From NCBI GenBank assembly GCA_965248395.1, contig OZ252103.1:310001-374000 (forward strand): a DNA stretch of 64,000 nucleotides, written 5' to 3'. The notes under the pieces are model-generated. The model saw only the letters and a list, made by a program, of their open reading frames with translations. It had not been told where the DNA came from and searched no databases. Below, one piece after another: positions 7,872 through 17,522 of the stretch. Position 1 is the stretch's first letter; each line of letters begins with the position of its first letter. Both the position numbers and the translations under genes were made by a program. This DNA is from JAAXHH01 sp965248395. Its GTDB lineage: Bacteria; JAAXHH01.

Positions 7872-10523
7872 ATGACCCGACCTGCCGTAACCCTAACGCC
7901 CGCCATGGCGCAATACGCCAGGATGAAGGATCAGCATAAAGATGCGATTCTCTTCTTTCGCATGGGGGATTTCTACGAGACTTTCGAAGACGACGCACGA
8001 CTCGTCTCGCGCGTCCTGGGCATCACGCTGACCGCGAGGAACTCGGGCTCAGGAGGAGGAGAAAAGACCCCGCTGGCCGGCGTGCCCTACCATGCCGTCG
8101 AAAAGTACATTGCCGAACTGGTAGGATCTGGTTACAAGGTGGCCGTCTGCGAACAGGTCGAAGACCCGAAGAAGGCCAAAGGCGTTGTCAAACGGGACGT
8201 GGTGGAAGTCGTTACGCCAGGCACTTCCATGTTGGCGCAGACCCTCGATCCCGTCGAAAACAACTACATGGTCGCGCTGAACTTCGACCGGGATCTGTAC
8301 GGCCTGGCCTTTCTCGACCTGTCCACCGGTGAATTCCGCGTGGCGGAGTTGAACGAAGACGACCTGCTCAGCGAGCTGAACCGCCTCGACCCGGCCGAAG
8401 CGATCGTCTCGTACGACAGGGTGCAGCAGGCCGAGGCCCTGCTCAAGCCCCGTTTCCCCGAAATCGCCATCAGCCGCCTGGAAGAGTGGGCCTTTTCCTA
8501 CGACCACGCCCATCAGACTCTGCTCGATCACTTCGAGGTGTTGACGCTCAAGGGATTCGGCTGCGACGAAATGGTGGCCGGCGTCTCCGCGGCGGGCGGC
8601 ATGCTGGTCTATCTCCGCGAAACACAGAAGAACCGCGTGGCCCACTTGAATACGATAGCGCGATACGATGTCGCGGACTCGATGTTGATGGATACGGCGA
8701 CCCAGCGCAACCTGGAGTTGATCTCTTCCCTGAGGGACGGCGGACGCGAGGGAACGCTCCTTTCCGTGATGGACCGGACGTACACCCCCATGGGCGCGCG
8801 CTTCATGCGCCAGGCGATCACCCGGCCGCTGGTCTCCGTCGAAGCCGTACTGGCCCGCCAGCATGCGGTGGGCGAACTCTACGCAGACCACGAGACGCGG
8901 GATGAGTTTGCCGGTGTGCTGAAGTCGATGGGGGACATGGAACGGCAGGCCGCCCGTGTTGGTTCGGAGCGGGCGAATGCCCGTGACCTGATTGCGTTGA
9001 AGCAAGCCCTGCACGTGGTTCCGGTCATCAAGGAGACGCTCGCCGGCCTCAATGCCGAGCTGTTGACTGGCCTCCGGGATGGGCTGCGGGAACTGAAACC
9101 CCTTGCGGAACAGCTGGATGGGGCCCTGGTGGACGATCCGCCCCTTTCGCTGACGGAAGGCGGACTCATCCGTGCGGGATACAACAAGGACCTGGACGAT
9201 CTGCGCGTCATCAGTTCGGGCGGCAAGCGCTGGATCGCGGAACTGCAGCAGAAGGAACGGGAGCGCACCGGGATACAGTCCCTCAAGGTGGACTACAACC
9301 GCGTCTTCGGCTACTACATCGAAGTCACGAAACCGAACCTGCACCGGCTCGAGGGCGAGTACATCCGCAAGCAGACCATGCGCAACGCGGAGCGATTCAT
9401 CACGCCGGAACTGAAAGAGTACGAAGAGAAGATCCTTGGCGCCGAGGAGAAGATCGGGGAGCTGGAATACGCCCTCTTTCTGGAACTGCGGGAAGAGGTG
9501 GCCGCGAGCCTTGGCGAGATCCAGGGTAACGCACGGGCGGTGGCGCAACTCGATTTCCTGACCGCGCTGGCCGAACTGGCTGTCCTGCATGACTACGTGG
9601 CCCCGGAAATAGATGACGGATCCGTCCTGGAAATCAACGACGGCCGCCACCCGGTGGTGGAACAACTGCTGCAGGGCGAACCCTTCGTGCCAAACGATAC
9701 CCGGCTCGACACGCGGACGAAACAGATCGCCCTCATCACCGGGCCGAACATGGCCGGTAAGAGCACCTATCTACGCCAGGTGGGCCTCATCGTCCTCATG
9801 GCCCAGGTCGGTTCCTTCGTCCCCGCGCGATCCGCGCGGATCGGCATCGTGGACCGCATCTTCACCCGCGTAGGCGCCTCCGACAACCTGGCCCGGGGAG
9901 AGAGCACGTTTCTCGTCGAGATGAACGAAACCGCGAACATACTCAACAACGCGACGCCGAACAGCCTAGTCCTCCTCGACGAAATCGGCCGGGGCACGAG
10001 CACCTTCGACGGCCTGAGCATTGCCTGGGCCGTCACGGAGTACCTCCACAATACGCCGGGACGCGCCGCCAAAACCCTCTTCGCCACGCACTACCACGAA
10101 CTGATCGAATTGGCTTCGACTCTCGACCGAATCGCCAACTACAACGTGGCCATACGCGAACAGGACGATCAGATCATCTTCCTGCGCAAGGTGATGCCCG
10201 GCGGGAGTGACCGGAGTTACGGGATCCAGGTGGCGCGCATGGCCGGACTGCCGCGCAGCGTGATCGACCGGGCCCGGGTCATCCTGGCCAATCTGGAGGA
10301 CGAGGAACTTGCGCCAGCCGGCATGGCCGGCATGGCAGGCACGCCTCACCACGGAAAGCCCAGGGCGGAAGGCGGCGACTACCAACTCAGCCTCTTCATG
10401 CCGGCGGACCATCCGGTCATCGAGGACATCAAGGAACTGGACCTGGATCTCATGACCCCGGTCGAGGCGATGAACGCCCTGTACCGGCTACAGAAGAAAG
10501 CCGCCGATTCCAACGGGAAGTAA
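7872..10523 (+). CDS. mutS: DNA mismatch repair protein MutS
   Basis: 883 residues. ATG 7872 is chosen because the protein then begins like known MutS (PAMAQYARMKDQHKDAI, then FFRMGDFYETF with the mismatch-wedging F-x-E). Connector, lever and clamp domains follow, then the ATPase: Walker A GPNMAGKST near residues 624-632, Walker B/signature LLDEIGRGTSTFDG near 700-713, and FATHYHEL. The C-terminus carries the DLDLMTPVEAMNALY dimer helix. MutS recognises mispairs and recruits MutL. No strong ribosome site is visible. Two tandem repeats affect the end: a 9-bp triplication (AGM-AGM-AGT) near residues 816-824, and a 20-bp triplication that includes the stop codon. Confidence 0.97.
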   Translation: MTRPAVTLTPAMAQYARMKDQHKDAILFFRMGDFYETFEDDARLVSRVLGITLTARNSGSGGGEKTPLAGVPYHAVEKYIAELVGSGYKVAVCEQVEDPKKAKGVVKRDVVEVVTPGTSMLAQTLDPVENNYMVALNFDRDLYGLAFLDLSTGEFRVAELNEDDLLSELNRLDPAEAIVSYDRVQQAEALLKPRFPEIAISRLEEWAFSYDHAHQTLLDHFEVLTLKGFGCDEMVAGVSAAGGMLVYLRETQKNRVAHLNTIARYDVADSMLMDTATQRNLELISSLRDGGREGTLLSVMDRTYTPMGARFMRQAITRPLVSVEAVLARQHAVGELYADHETRDEFAGVLKSMGDMERQAARVGSERANARDLIALKQALHVVPVIKETLAGLNAELLTGLRDGLRELKPLAEQLDGALVDDPPLSLTEGGLIRAGYNKDLDDLRVISSGGKRWIAELQQKERERTGIQSLKVDYNRVFGYYIEVTKPNLHRLEGEYIRKQTMRNAERFITPELKEYEEKILGAEEKIGELEYALFLELREEVAASLGEIQGNARAVAQLDFLTALAELAVLHDYVAPEIDDGSVLEINDGRHPVVEQLLQGEPFVPNDTRLDTRTKQIALITGPNMAGKSTYLRQVGLIVLMAQVGSFVPARSARIGIVDRIFTRVGASDNLARGESTFLVEMNETANILNNATPNSLVLLDEIGRGTSTFDGLSIAWAVTEYLHNTPGRAAKTLFATHYHELIELASTLDRIANYNVAIREQDDQIIFLRKVMPGGSDRSYGIQVARMAGLPRSVIDRARVILANLEDEELAPAGMAGMAGTPHHGKPRAEGGDYQLSLFMPADHPVIEDIKELDLDLMTPVEAMNALYRLQKKAADSNGK
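10317..10343 (+). repeat. 9-bp tandem repeat inside mutS
   Basis: Two perfect copies of GCCGGCATG and a third with two changes, encoding AGM-AGM-AGT in the variable linker before the C-terminal MutS helix. It is in frame and tolerated. Confidence 0.8.
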
Positions 10524-10563
10524 CCGATTCCAACGGGAAGTAGCCGATTCCAACGGGAAGCAG
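10504..10563 (+). repeat. Three 20-bp tandem copies spanning the mutS stop codon
   Basis: Copies at 10504-10523, 10524-10543 and 10544-10563 share CCGATTCCAACGGGAAG followed by TAA, TAG or CAG. The first copy encodes the last MutS residues (DSNGK) and the stop; the others are noncoding. The third copy places GGGAAG just before ATG 10566, so it may supply the ribosome site of the Nudix gene. Confidence 0.95.
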
Positions 10564-10565
10564 CA

Positions 10566-10985
10566 ATGAGTGTTATCTCTTCCGCCATGCTCGTGAACGC
10601 CGAAGGGGAGATTCTCGTCAATCTGCGCGACGACGATCCCCGCATCATCTTCCCGAACCAGTGGAGTCTCATCGGGGGCCACGTCGAACCGGTCGAGCAT
10701 CCCGATGAAGGCCTGGTCCGGGAGGTGGAGGAGGAAATCGGCTACCGGCTGACCGAGTACCATCCCCTGGCGACCTTCTTCGACGGCGCGGACGTCAGGC
10801 ATCTCTATCTCGTCCCCATCGACGCGCCCATCGCCGACCTGGTACTGGGAGAAGGACAGGCCATCCGGTACATCGATCCCTGCCGGGCGTTGACCGAACT
10901 CGACCTCTGCGTCACCGGCCGGCGGTGCATAGAAGTCTACCTGCGCCACCTGGAATTCCAGGAGTACGTGCGCACGCGGGCATGA
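10566..10985 (+). CDS. Nudix hydrolase
   Basis: 139 residues. A complete Nudix box is present from about residue 38: G-x5-E-x7-REVEEEIGY, which binds Mg2+ and catalyses pyrophosphate cleavage in nucleoside-diphosphate derivatives. Preceding WSLIGGH is also typical. The N-terminus (SSAMLVNAEGEILVNLRDDD) is the first strand of the fold. The substrate cannot be predicted. It starts 42 nt after the mutS stop, and the intervening DNA is the 20-bp repeat, so co-transcription with mutS is likely. A role in cleaning oxidised nucleotides beside mutS is tempting but only inferred from position. Confidence 0.9.
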   Translation: MSVISSAMLVNAEGEILVNLRDDDPRIIFPNQWSLIGGHVEPVEHPDEGLVREVEEEIGYRLTEYHPLATFFDGADVRHLYLVPIDAPIADLVLGEGQAIRYIDPCRALTELDLCVTGRRCIEVYLRHLEFQEYVRTRA

Positions 10986-10997
10986 ACCGCGCCATTC

Positions 10998-13900
10998 CTA
11001 CGCCTTCTTCAGTCCCCACGATTTGACCATGTAGTAGATGACCGGAATGACCACGAGCGTCAGTGCCGTGGAAGTCACCATGCCGCCGACCATGGGCGCG
11101 GCGATGCGCTGCATGACCTCCGAACCCGTGCCTATCCCCCACATGATGGGCGTCAACCCGGCCATGGTGGCCGCGACCGTCATCATCTTCGGTCGCACCC
11201 GTTCGACGGCTCCGTGCATGACGACCTCGTGGAGATCCTGACGGGTGTTCAAGGCATTCCTGCCCGTCCGTTCCCGGTGGGCCTGATCGAGATAGAGCAG
11301 CATGACGACCCCCGTTTCCGCCGCCACGCCGGCCAGCGCGATGAATCCGACTCCCACCGCAATGCTGAAATCATAGTCCAGCAAATACATCAGCCACACA
11401 CCGCCCACCAGCGCGAAGGGCAGCGACAGCATCACGATCAGGCTGTCGACGACGTTCTTGAAGTTCATGTAGAGTAACAGGAGAATGATGGCCAGGGTGA
11501 CCGGTACGACGATCTGCAGTCGCCGCTGCGCCCGTTCCAGGTACTCGTATTGTCCGCTCCAGACCATGCTGTACCCCACGGGTATCGAAACCCGTTCCGC
11601 GATACGCTGTCTGGCGGCGTCTACGTAAGCGCCGATATCCGTATCCTTTAGATCCACGTAAAGCCATGCCGTGCGCCGCGCGTTCTCCGACTTGATACCG
11701 GACGGCCCCTTGTGTATCCGTATATCGGCCACCTGGCTGATGGGGATCTGCGCGCCCGAGGGCGTCGGGATCATGACGCGCCTGAGGTCCGAGACATCGT
11801 CCCGCAACTCCCTGGCGTAGCGGACGTTAACCGGGTAGCGTTCCAGTCCCTCTACCGTGTAGGTCACGTTCACGCCGCCCACCGCCGACATGATGATGTC
11901 CTGTATGTCGCCTACGGTCATGCCGTAGCGGGCCGCCTCGATTCGGTCAATGTCGAAGTCGAGATAGTTTCCCCCCAGGGTCTTTTCCGGGTAGACGCTG
12001 AGTGTGCCGGGCAGGTCCTGCAGTTCGACCGCGATCTCCTGCGCCAGGTCCGACAGCACGGCCAGGTCGTCCCCCATCAGCTTGATTCCGACCGGAGTGC
12101 GGATGCCGGTGGACAGCATGTCGATCCGGGTGCGGATGGGCATGGTCCACGCGTTGGTCAGCCCCGGAAACTGTATGGCGTCGTTGAGCGCTTCCACAAG
12201 CCCTTCGCGGGTCATGCCCGGACGCCATTCGTCCTCGGGCTTGAGCATGATGGTGGTTTCAATCATGGAAAGCGGCGCGGGGTCGGTCGCCGTGTCGGCC
12301 CGTCCCACCTTGCCGAAGACCTGTTCCACTTCCGGGAACGTCCGGATGATCTTGTCGGTCTGCTGAAGGAGTTCGCGGGCCTTGGTGATAGAAATGCCGG
12401 GATCCGTGGTGGGCATGTAGAGCAGGTCCCCTTCGTAAAGGGGCGGCATGAACTCGGATCCGATCCGCTGCAGGGGATACCACGTCGCCGAAAGGACGAT
12501 CACCGCGACGCCGATGGTCAGCCACCGCAGGCGTATCGCCGCCCGGATCACGGGCCGGTAAAGGAAAACGAGCAGCCGGGAGAGCGGGTTCTTTCGCTCC
12601 GGCAGTATCCGGCCCCGTACCAGGTATCCCGTCAGTACCGGAACAAAGGTAATCGCCAGCAGGGCGGCCGCGGCCATCGTATACGTATAGGTATAGGCCA
12701 GGGGTCTGAATAGCCGGCCCTCCTGGGCCTGCAGGGCGAAGATGGGCACGAAGGAAAGCGTAATGATCAGCAGGGAGTAGAAGAGGGACGGCCCCACCTC
12801 CCTGGTGGCGTCGAGCACGATCTGCCAGTGGTCCTTCTTCCCGCGGTCCCGCTCCATGTGCTTGTGCGTGTTTTCGATCATGACGATGGCGGCGTCCACC
12901 AGCGTACCGATGGCGATGGCGATCCCGCCGAGTGACATGATATTGGCGTTGATCCCCTGCCAGGACATGACCAGGAAAGCGGCGAGCACGCTGATCGGCA
13001 GGGTGAGGATGACCACCAGGGCCGATCGGAAGTGTATCAGGAAGATGATACAGACCAGGGCGACGATGAGACTCTCTTCGAATAGCTTGTTCCGCAGGTT
13101 GTCGATGGCCCGTTCGATCAGGCTGGCCCGGTTGTAGGCCGTGATGACCTCCACGCCCTCCGGCAGGCCCGACTTGAGGGATTCCAGTTTCTTCTCGACT
13201 TCCCGGATGACTTCCAGGGCGTTCTCGCCGTACCGCATGACGATGATGCCGCCGACGATCTCACCCTCGCCGTTCCATTCCGCCAGCCCACGCCTCAGTT
13301 CCGGCCCCGTCGTGATCCTGGCGACCTGGTGTAGCAGGACGGGCGTGCCATAGTCGTCGACGCCGAGGGTGACGTTCTCCAGGTCCTCGACGGACTTTAT
13401 GTAACCCAGCCCCCGTACCATGTATTCCGATTCCGCCATTTCGATGACCCTACCGCCGACGTCGTTGTTGCTCCGCTTAATCGCCGTCTTGATCCGGTTG
13501 AGCGGAATGCCGTAGATCAGCAGCTTGTTGGGATCGACCTCCACCTGGTACTGCTTCACGAACCCGCCGATGCTGGCGACCTCTGAAACGCCGTGGACCG
13601 ATGTCAGTTCGTATCGCAGGAACCAGTCCTGGATGCTCCGCAGTTCCGCAAGGTTGTGCCGGTCGCTGCGGAGTACGTATTCGTAGACCCAGCCCACGCC
13701 CGTGGCGTCCGGACCCAGTCCGGGGTTCACGCCCGGCGGCAGCCGGTCGGATACGTAGCTCAGGTACTCCAGCACGCGGCTGCGGGCCCAGTAGAGATCC
13801 GTGCCGTCCTCGAAGATGATGTACACGAAACTCAATCCGAAGAAACTGTAACCGCGGACAGTCTTCGCGTAGGGCACCGAGAGCATGGCGGTCGTCAGGG

Positions 13901-14102
13901 GGTAGGTCACCTGGTCCTCGACCACCTGGGGCGCCTGCCCGGTATACTCGGTCATGATAATCACCTGCACGTCCGAGAGGTCCGGTATGGCGTCGAGGGG
14001 GATCTCCACCAGCGCTACGGTCCCGCCCACGATCAAAAGCACGGTGACCAGGATCACCAGGAACCGGTTCTTGACGGAGTATTCTATGATGCGTTGTAAC
14101 AT
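10998..14102 (-). CDS. cusA: CusA/CzcA-type heavy-metal RND efflux pump
   Basis: 1034 residues, a typical HME-RND length. N-terminal inner-membrane helix (about 10-30), porter domain, and TM4 motif GGIAIAIGTLVDAAIVMIEN with the proton-relay acidic residue. LLYMPTTDPGIS, PLSMIETTI and RIDMLSTGI carry Met residues at the positions expected for the Cu/Ag-binding triad of CusA, which favours Cu(I)/Ag(I) over Zn/Co/Cd; the alignment is by eye. The pump takes ions from the periplasm or cytoplasm and passes them to the outer-membrane channel. It follows the adaptor gene by 22 nt and is the last gene of the cus operon. The symbol is by family resemblance. Confidence 0.93.
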   Translation of the reverse strand: MLQRIIEYSVKNRFLVILVTVLLIVGGTVALVEIPLDAIPDLSDVQVIIMTEYTGQAPQVVEDQVTYPLTTAMLSVPYAKTVRGYSFFGLSFVYIIFEDGTDLYWARSRVLEYLSYVSDRLPPGVNPGLGPDATGVGWVYEYVLRSDRHNLAELRSIQDWFLRYELTSVHGVSEVASIGGFVKQYQVEVDPNKLLIYGIPLNRIKTAIKRSNNDVGGRVIEMAESEYMVRGLGYIKSVEDLENVTLGVDDYGTPVLLHQVARITTGPELRRGLAEWNGEGEIVGGIIVMRYGENALEVIREVEKKLESLKSGLPEGVEVITAYNRASLIERAIDNLRNKLFEESLIVALVCIIFLIHFRSALVVILTLPISVLAAFLVMSWQGINANIMSLGGIAIAIGTLVDAAIVMIENTHKHMERDRGKKDHWQIVLDATREVGPSLFYSLLIITLSFVPIFALQAQEGRLFRPLAYTYTYTMAAAALLAITFVPVLTGYLVRGRILPERKNPLSRLLVFLYRPVIRAAIRLRWLTIGVAVIVLSATWYPLQRIGSEFMPPLYEGDLLYMPTTDPGISITKARELLQQTDKIIRTFPEVEQVFGKVGRADTATDPAPLSMIETTIMLKPEDEWRPGMTREGLVEALNDAIQFPGLTNAWTMPIRTRIDMLSTGIRTPVGIKLMGDDLAVLSDLAQEIAVELQDLPGTLSVYPEKTLGGNYLDFDIDRIEAARYGMTVGDIQDIIMSAVGGVNVTYTVEGLERYPVNVRYARELRDDVSDLRRVMIPTPSGAQIPISQVADIRIHKGPSGIKSENARRTAWLYVDLKDTDIGAYVDAARQRIAERVSIPVGYSMVWSGQYEYLERAQRRLQIVVPVTLAIILLLLYMNFKNVVDSLIVMLSLPFALVGGVWLMYLLDYDFSIAVGVGFIALAGVAAETGVVMLLYLDQAHRERTGRNALNTRQDLHEVVMHGAVERVRPKMMTVAATMAGLTPIMWGIGTGSEVMQRIAAPMVGGMVTSTALTLVVIPVIYYMVKSWGLKKA

Positions 14103-14124
14103 GATGGGCCTCTTTACTTTCCGG

Positions 14125-15507
14125 TCAATGCATCATCCGGTGGTCGAGCATCTTCTGTATCGCCTCCTGGAGCCGGCTCTCCGAATCGATCAGGAACTGG
14201 GCGGAGGTCACGACCTGCTCGCCCGCGCTGACGCCGCTCATGGCCTGTACGTAGCCGTCCCGCCCCTCCATGCCCAGGGTTACCTCGCGCGGTTCGAATT
14301 TGCCCCCGTCGAGAGCGAGGAATATAACGTTGCGCTCGCCGCTGCGGATGACCGCATCGCCCGGGATGACCAGCACGGGTTCTTCGCTGTGCGCGGACAG
14401 CTGGATGTTGGCGTACATCTGGGGTTTCAGCTCGAGATCCCGGTTGGGAAACACCAGCCGTATCTTGATGTCCCGCGACGTACGGTCCAGGTAGGGGTAG
14501 ATGTAATCGATGGTTCCACGGTATACCTTACCCGGGTTGTACGGCAGTTCCATTTCGGCCGTCAGCCCCGGACTCAACCAGGGAGCGTCGGCGTCGTAAA
14601 CGTGGGCGAAAGCCCAGATGCTGGAAATATCGGCCATGCGGTACATGTCCATACCGGGGGTGACATGCATGCCCATTTCGGCCATACGCTCCACGACGAT
14701 GCCCTTCGACGGTGCGTAGATGGTCAGGGTGCGGGTGATCGCGCCACGGTCTTCCAGTTCCTGGATCTGCGCTTCGGTCACGTCCCAGTAGAGCAGCCGG
14801 CGCCGCGAGGCATCCAGCAACGATTTCGCACCTTTCGATATGGTCTCGAACTCGCTGTCTTTCAGGTTCCTATGGTTCTGGTAAGCCAGGAGGTATTCTT
14901 CCTGCGCCGCGACCAGTTCCGGTGAATAGATGTCCAGCAGCGGATCTCCCGCGCTTACCTGCTGACCCGTCTCGTTCACGTAAAGCCGCTCGATCCACCC
15001 GGGATACTTGATGTTGATGCGGGAGAGCAGTTCCTCATTGTAGTCGAGGTGTCCAACGGTTCGGATGGACCGGGTCAATCGTCTTTCCAGGACGGGTGCG
15101 GTCTGGACCCCGATGTTCTGTATGGTGACCGGGTCGATCACGATCGAGCCGTTACGGGACGGGCTCATGGGCATGGATGGATCCTGCGCGGCCATTCCCT
15201 CCTGGGAGGCCATTCCCTCCTGGGAGGCTTCGTGTTCCGTGCCGGTGCCTTCGTCCCCTGCAGTGCGCTTAACCGGCGTCAGGTTCATCCCGCAGATCGG
15301 ACACTGGCCAGGCTCCTCGGAGATCACGTTCGGATGCATGCCGCACGTCCAGAATTGGACCTGCGCGGTTTCGCCGCGATCGCCCTCCTGCGTGGACGTT
15401 GTATCCGAATCGCCGCATCCGGCCAACAGCGTTACAGGTACGGCGGCCACGAGTATGGCGAGCAGCGTCCGGAACACGCGTCCACGTATTTGTTTGCTGA
15501 TTCGCAT
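14125..15507 (-). CDS. cusB: CusB-type periplasmic adaptor lipoprotein with metal-binding N-terminus
   Basis: 460 residues from ATG 15507, preceded by a perfect AGGAGG at 6 nt; a start at 15603 would overlap the channel gene. Signal peptide with lipobox LLAGC (Cys31). Residues 54-80 form a heavy-metal-binding domain (WTCGMHP, then CPICGMNLTPV). A Met-rich linker contains a duplicated SQEGMA hexapeptide. Then comes the membrane-fusion protein core: barrel-sandwich (GWIERLYVNETGQQVSAGDPL), helical hairpin, and beta-barrel. Such adaptors dock the RND pump to the channel and hand over Cu/Ag. The C-terminus ends in Met/His (DHRMMH), also suitable for metal binding. Confidence 0.92.
   Translation of the reverse strand: MRISKQIRGRVFRTLLAILVAAVPVTLLAGCGDSDTTSTQEGDRGETAQVQFWTCGMHPNVISEEPGQCPICGMNLTPVKRTAGDEGTGTEHEASQEGMASQEGMAAQDPSMPMSPSRNGSIVIDPVTIQNIGVQTAPVLERRLTRSIRTVGHLDYNEELLSRINIKYPGWIERLYVNETGQQVSAGDPLLDIYSPELVAAQEEYLLAYQNHRNLKDSEFETISKGAKSLLDASRRRLLYWDVTEAQIQELEDRGAITRTLTIYAPSKGIVVERMAEMGMHVTPGMDMYRMADISSIWAFAHVYDADAPWLSPGLTAEMELPYNPGKVYRGTIDYIYPYLDRTSRDIKIRLVFPNRDLELKPQMYANIQLSAHSEEPVLVIPGDAVIRSGERNVIFLALDGGKFEPREVTLGMEGRDGYVQAMSGVSAGEQVVTSAQFLIDSESRLQEAIQKMLDHRMMH
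15191..15226 (-). repeat. 18-bp perfect tandem duplication in cusB
   Basis: Copies 15191-15208 and 15209-15226 are identical and encode a duplicated SQEGMA in the Met-rich linker between the metal-binding domain and the adaptor core, adding a methionine. Confidence 0.9.
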
Positions 15508-15523
15508 GATTATCCTCCTGCGT

Positions 15524-16783
15524 CTACGGGAGCGAACCGCCAGCGGCTCTTTCCAGCAGACTGAGATACTTTCGGTAGTTCGCCATTTCAGCCACGTACC
15601 CAAGCCGGGTGCGCAGCACCATGCGCTCTGCGTCGAGCAGGTCCAGAAATGCCATCTGGCCCGTCTGGTAGGCGGCCAGCGTTGCCAGGACGCTGTTTTC
15701 AGCCTGGGCTAAAAGACCCTGTTCGTAGACATCGAGGGCCCGGCCGGAATAGAGCATCCGCCCGAAAGCTTCCGCCACTTCCGCGGTGACGGTATTCTGG
15801 ATGCTTTCCCTGGCGGAACGACTCTCTTCCACCCGTGCCATGGCTTCGTGTACCTCGGCTCGGCGGCGTTTCCTGAACAGGGGCAGATTCACGTTCAGCA
15901 TGACACCGAAGGCGTCTTTCCCCGCGTCGGACGCGATGTTACCAGCGGCCCTGGGAACGGTTATGTAGGATGCCTGTACCGTGAAATCCGGTCGGTTGCC
16001 GAGGCGGGCCAGCCGGACATCCAGTTCATTTTTGCGGATCAGGGCGTCGGCCGCCTCCAGTTCCTGGCGAACGGCCAATGCTTTTTTGACCACCAGGGAC
16101 TCGGGCTGGGCGTATCTCGCCGTGTCTATGGCCGCCACCCGGTCGAAAGACGTATCGGACGGCCGGTTCAGGACGGCGTTGAGACGGGCCGTAAGACCGC
16201 TGCGCTCGCCTTCCAGCGTGATGCGCCGCTTCAGGATCTCCGATACTTCCACGTGGGACTTGAGCACGTCTGCCTGCGTGCCGCCCCCCGCGGCGTACTT
16301 TTCCTCGGCTGCGCTGGTAAATGTCTCCAGCATCACGAGATAGTCGTCCAGGATGCGCAGGGACCGGTCTACCCGGTAGAGATCGTAGTAGACGCTCTTC
16401 ACTTCGTGGGTGATATCCCGGGCGATCAACCGGATGCGGGCTGCTTCGACCGCCGCTTGTTCCCCGGACATGTCGCCGCGCAGGCTCCGTTTACCCGGGT
16501 ATGGGATCTTCTGACCGAGCGCCAGCACGTTTCTCTGGGGTCCGACCCGCGTTTCCGGCGAGGAAAGCCAGCGCGTGTACGTGATCGTCGGATCTGAAAG
16601 TGAAACGACCTGGGGCCGGCGCTGCTCCGCCGCAGCCCGCCGATGCCGCGCGGACTGCAGGGCCGGATTGCGGTCCAAAGCCTCGGCGACCAGCGCCTCG
16701 AGCCGTTGCGTCTGCGCACGGACCGGCTGGACGACGGTGAATAACACGATCAGAACGCCCGCGTATCGTAGGAATACGGACAT
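15524..16783 (-). CDS. cusC: CusC-type outer-membrane channel (TolC family)
   Basis: 419 residues with a signal peptide (cleavage near VRAQTQ, residue 25). Two outer-membrane efflux repeats are visible: ALDRNPALQSARHRRAAAEQR at the start of the first, and KNELDVRLARLG with NLPLFRKRR in the second, followed by AVLATLAAYQTGQMAFLDLLDAER. It lies 16 nt upstream of the adaptor start and is first in the cusC-cusB-cusA order. It forms the trimeric exit duct for metal ions. No N-terminal lipobox is seen, unlike E. coli CusC. Confidence 0.92.
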   Translation of the reverse strand: MSVFLRYAGVLIVLFTVVQPVRAQTQRLEALVAEALDRNPALQSARHRRAAAEQRRPQVVSLSDPTITYTRWLSSPETRVGPQRNVLALGQKIPYPGKRSLRGDMSGEQAAVEAARIRLIARDITHEVKSVYYDLYRVDRSLRILDDYLVMLETFTSAAEEKYAAGGGTQADVLKSHVEVSEILKRRITLEGERSGLTARLNAVLNRPSDTSFDRVAAIDTARYAQPESLVVKKALAVRQELEAADALIRKNELDVRLARLGNRPDFTVQASYITVPRAAGNIASDAGKDAFGVMLNVNLPLFRKRRRAEVHEAMARVEESRSARESIQNTVTAEVAEAFGRMLYSGRALDVYEQGLLAQAENSVLATLAAYQTGQMAFLDLLDAERMVLRTRLGYVAEMANYRKYLSLLERAAGGSLP

Positions 16784-16999
16784 GGGCCTGTTCCTTGGTT
16801 TGCTATGAATGGCTTTGGGGAATTAAACCGGGTTAGTGAGCAGCGGCGATTCCTGGCGGGATTCCGCGGTGCGCGGATATCATGCCAGGCGCCGCCGGGC
16901 GCCAGGAAATATGGAATCCTGCAGTCCAGGCGCGATGCACGCTACGAAGCGTACACACCGCTCACGGCCCGTCGGTACCAGATAGTGGCAGGTGGAGTA

Positions 17000-17410
17000 T
17001 TAAATGAGGTAGGTGCAGTAGAGCGCACGCAAGGGGGGTAGCGACCGGCTGGCGTCCATCTCGATGGAATACCTTGAGATCTGGACCACCGGTTCGACCA
17101 CGTGAGGACCCCGCAGCGGTTGTGTAAAGTCCGGAAGGTCGGAATGGGCAAGGGAGTATGCCGGGAGCACACCCGTATTGGATTCCTGGTACGGAGCCGG
17201 TTCAAGGCTGCAGCAGGACAGGGCCAACGTCCCCGTGTCGCAACGCTCAGGTTCCTCGGCCGTCGAACAACAGGCGTGTGCGCCCGTAGCCGGCATCCTG
17301 CTTGTCGACAGAGATTTGGCGGTCGAGCACACGCCGTCCATAGAAGCGGCCGCCATGGGCGGAGCCGACAACGCGAGCAAGAGGATGAGGACTGTAAATT
17401 GCCGTATCAT
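17000..17410 (-). CDS. Small exported Cys-rich protein upstream of cusCBA
   Basis: 136 residues from ATG 17410, with GGAG about 10 nt upstream. A signal peptide (LILLLALSAPPMAAA) precedes a mature part with seven Cys before residue 70, including HACCS, ERCD and LSCCS, and another near the C-terminus (LYCTYLI). No named family is recognised, but small Cys-rich exported proteins at the head of czc/cus operons are known. It is co-directional with cusC with a 216-nt gap. Metal binding or sensing in the periplasm is inferred from Cys content and position only. Confidence 0.55.
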   Translation of the reverse strand: MIRQFTVLILLLALSAPPMAAASMDGVCSTAKSLSTSRMPATGAHACCSTAEEPERCDTGTLALSCCSLEPAPYQESNTGVLPAYSLAHSDLPDFTQPLRGPHVVEPVVQISRYSIEMDASRSLPPLRALYCTYLI

Positions 17411-17491
17411 GAGCCGGTATCTCCATGAAATCCAGTACGTTCGATATTGAGAACCTACGCAGATTCCGTTGAATACGCAAACGAAAATGGT

Positions 17492-17506
17492 CCGGGAAAG
17501 GCCCGG
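17492..17506 (-). terminator. Weak hairpin after the Phd-like antitoxin gene
   Basis: CCGGG and CCCGG arms around a 5-nt loop lie 17 nt past the antitoxin stop. On the minus strand the hairpin is followed by ACCATTTTCGTTT. The short stem and interrupted T run make it only a candidate. Confidence 0.3.
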
Positions 17507-17522
17507 GCAAACCGCCGACGGT

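Noticed and set aside
8049..9665. 538-codon minus-strand frame inside mutS
   Set aside because: Antisense shadow caused by high GC third positions; the plus frame encodes a complete MutS with all motifs.
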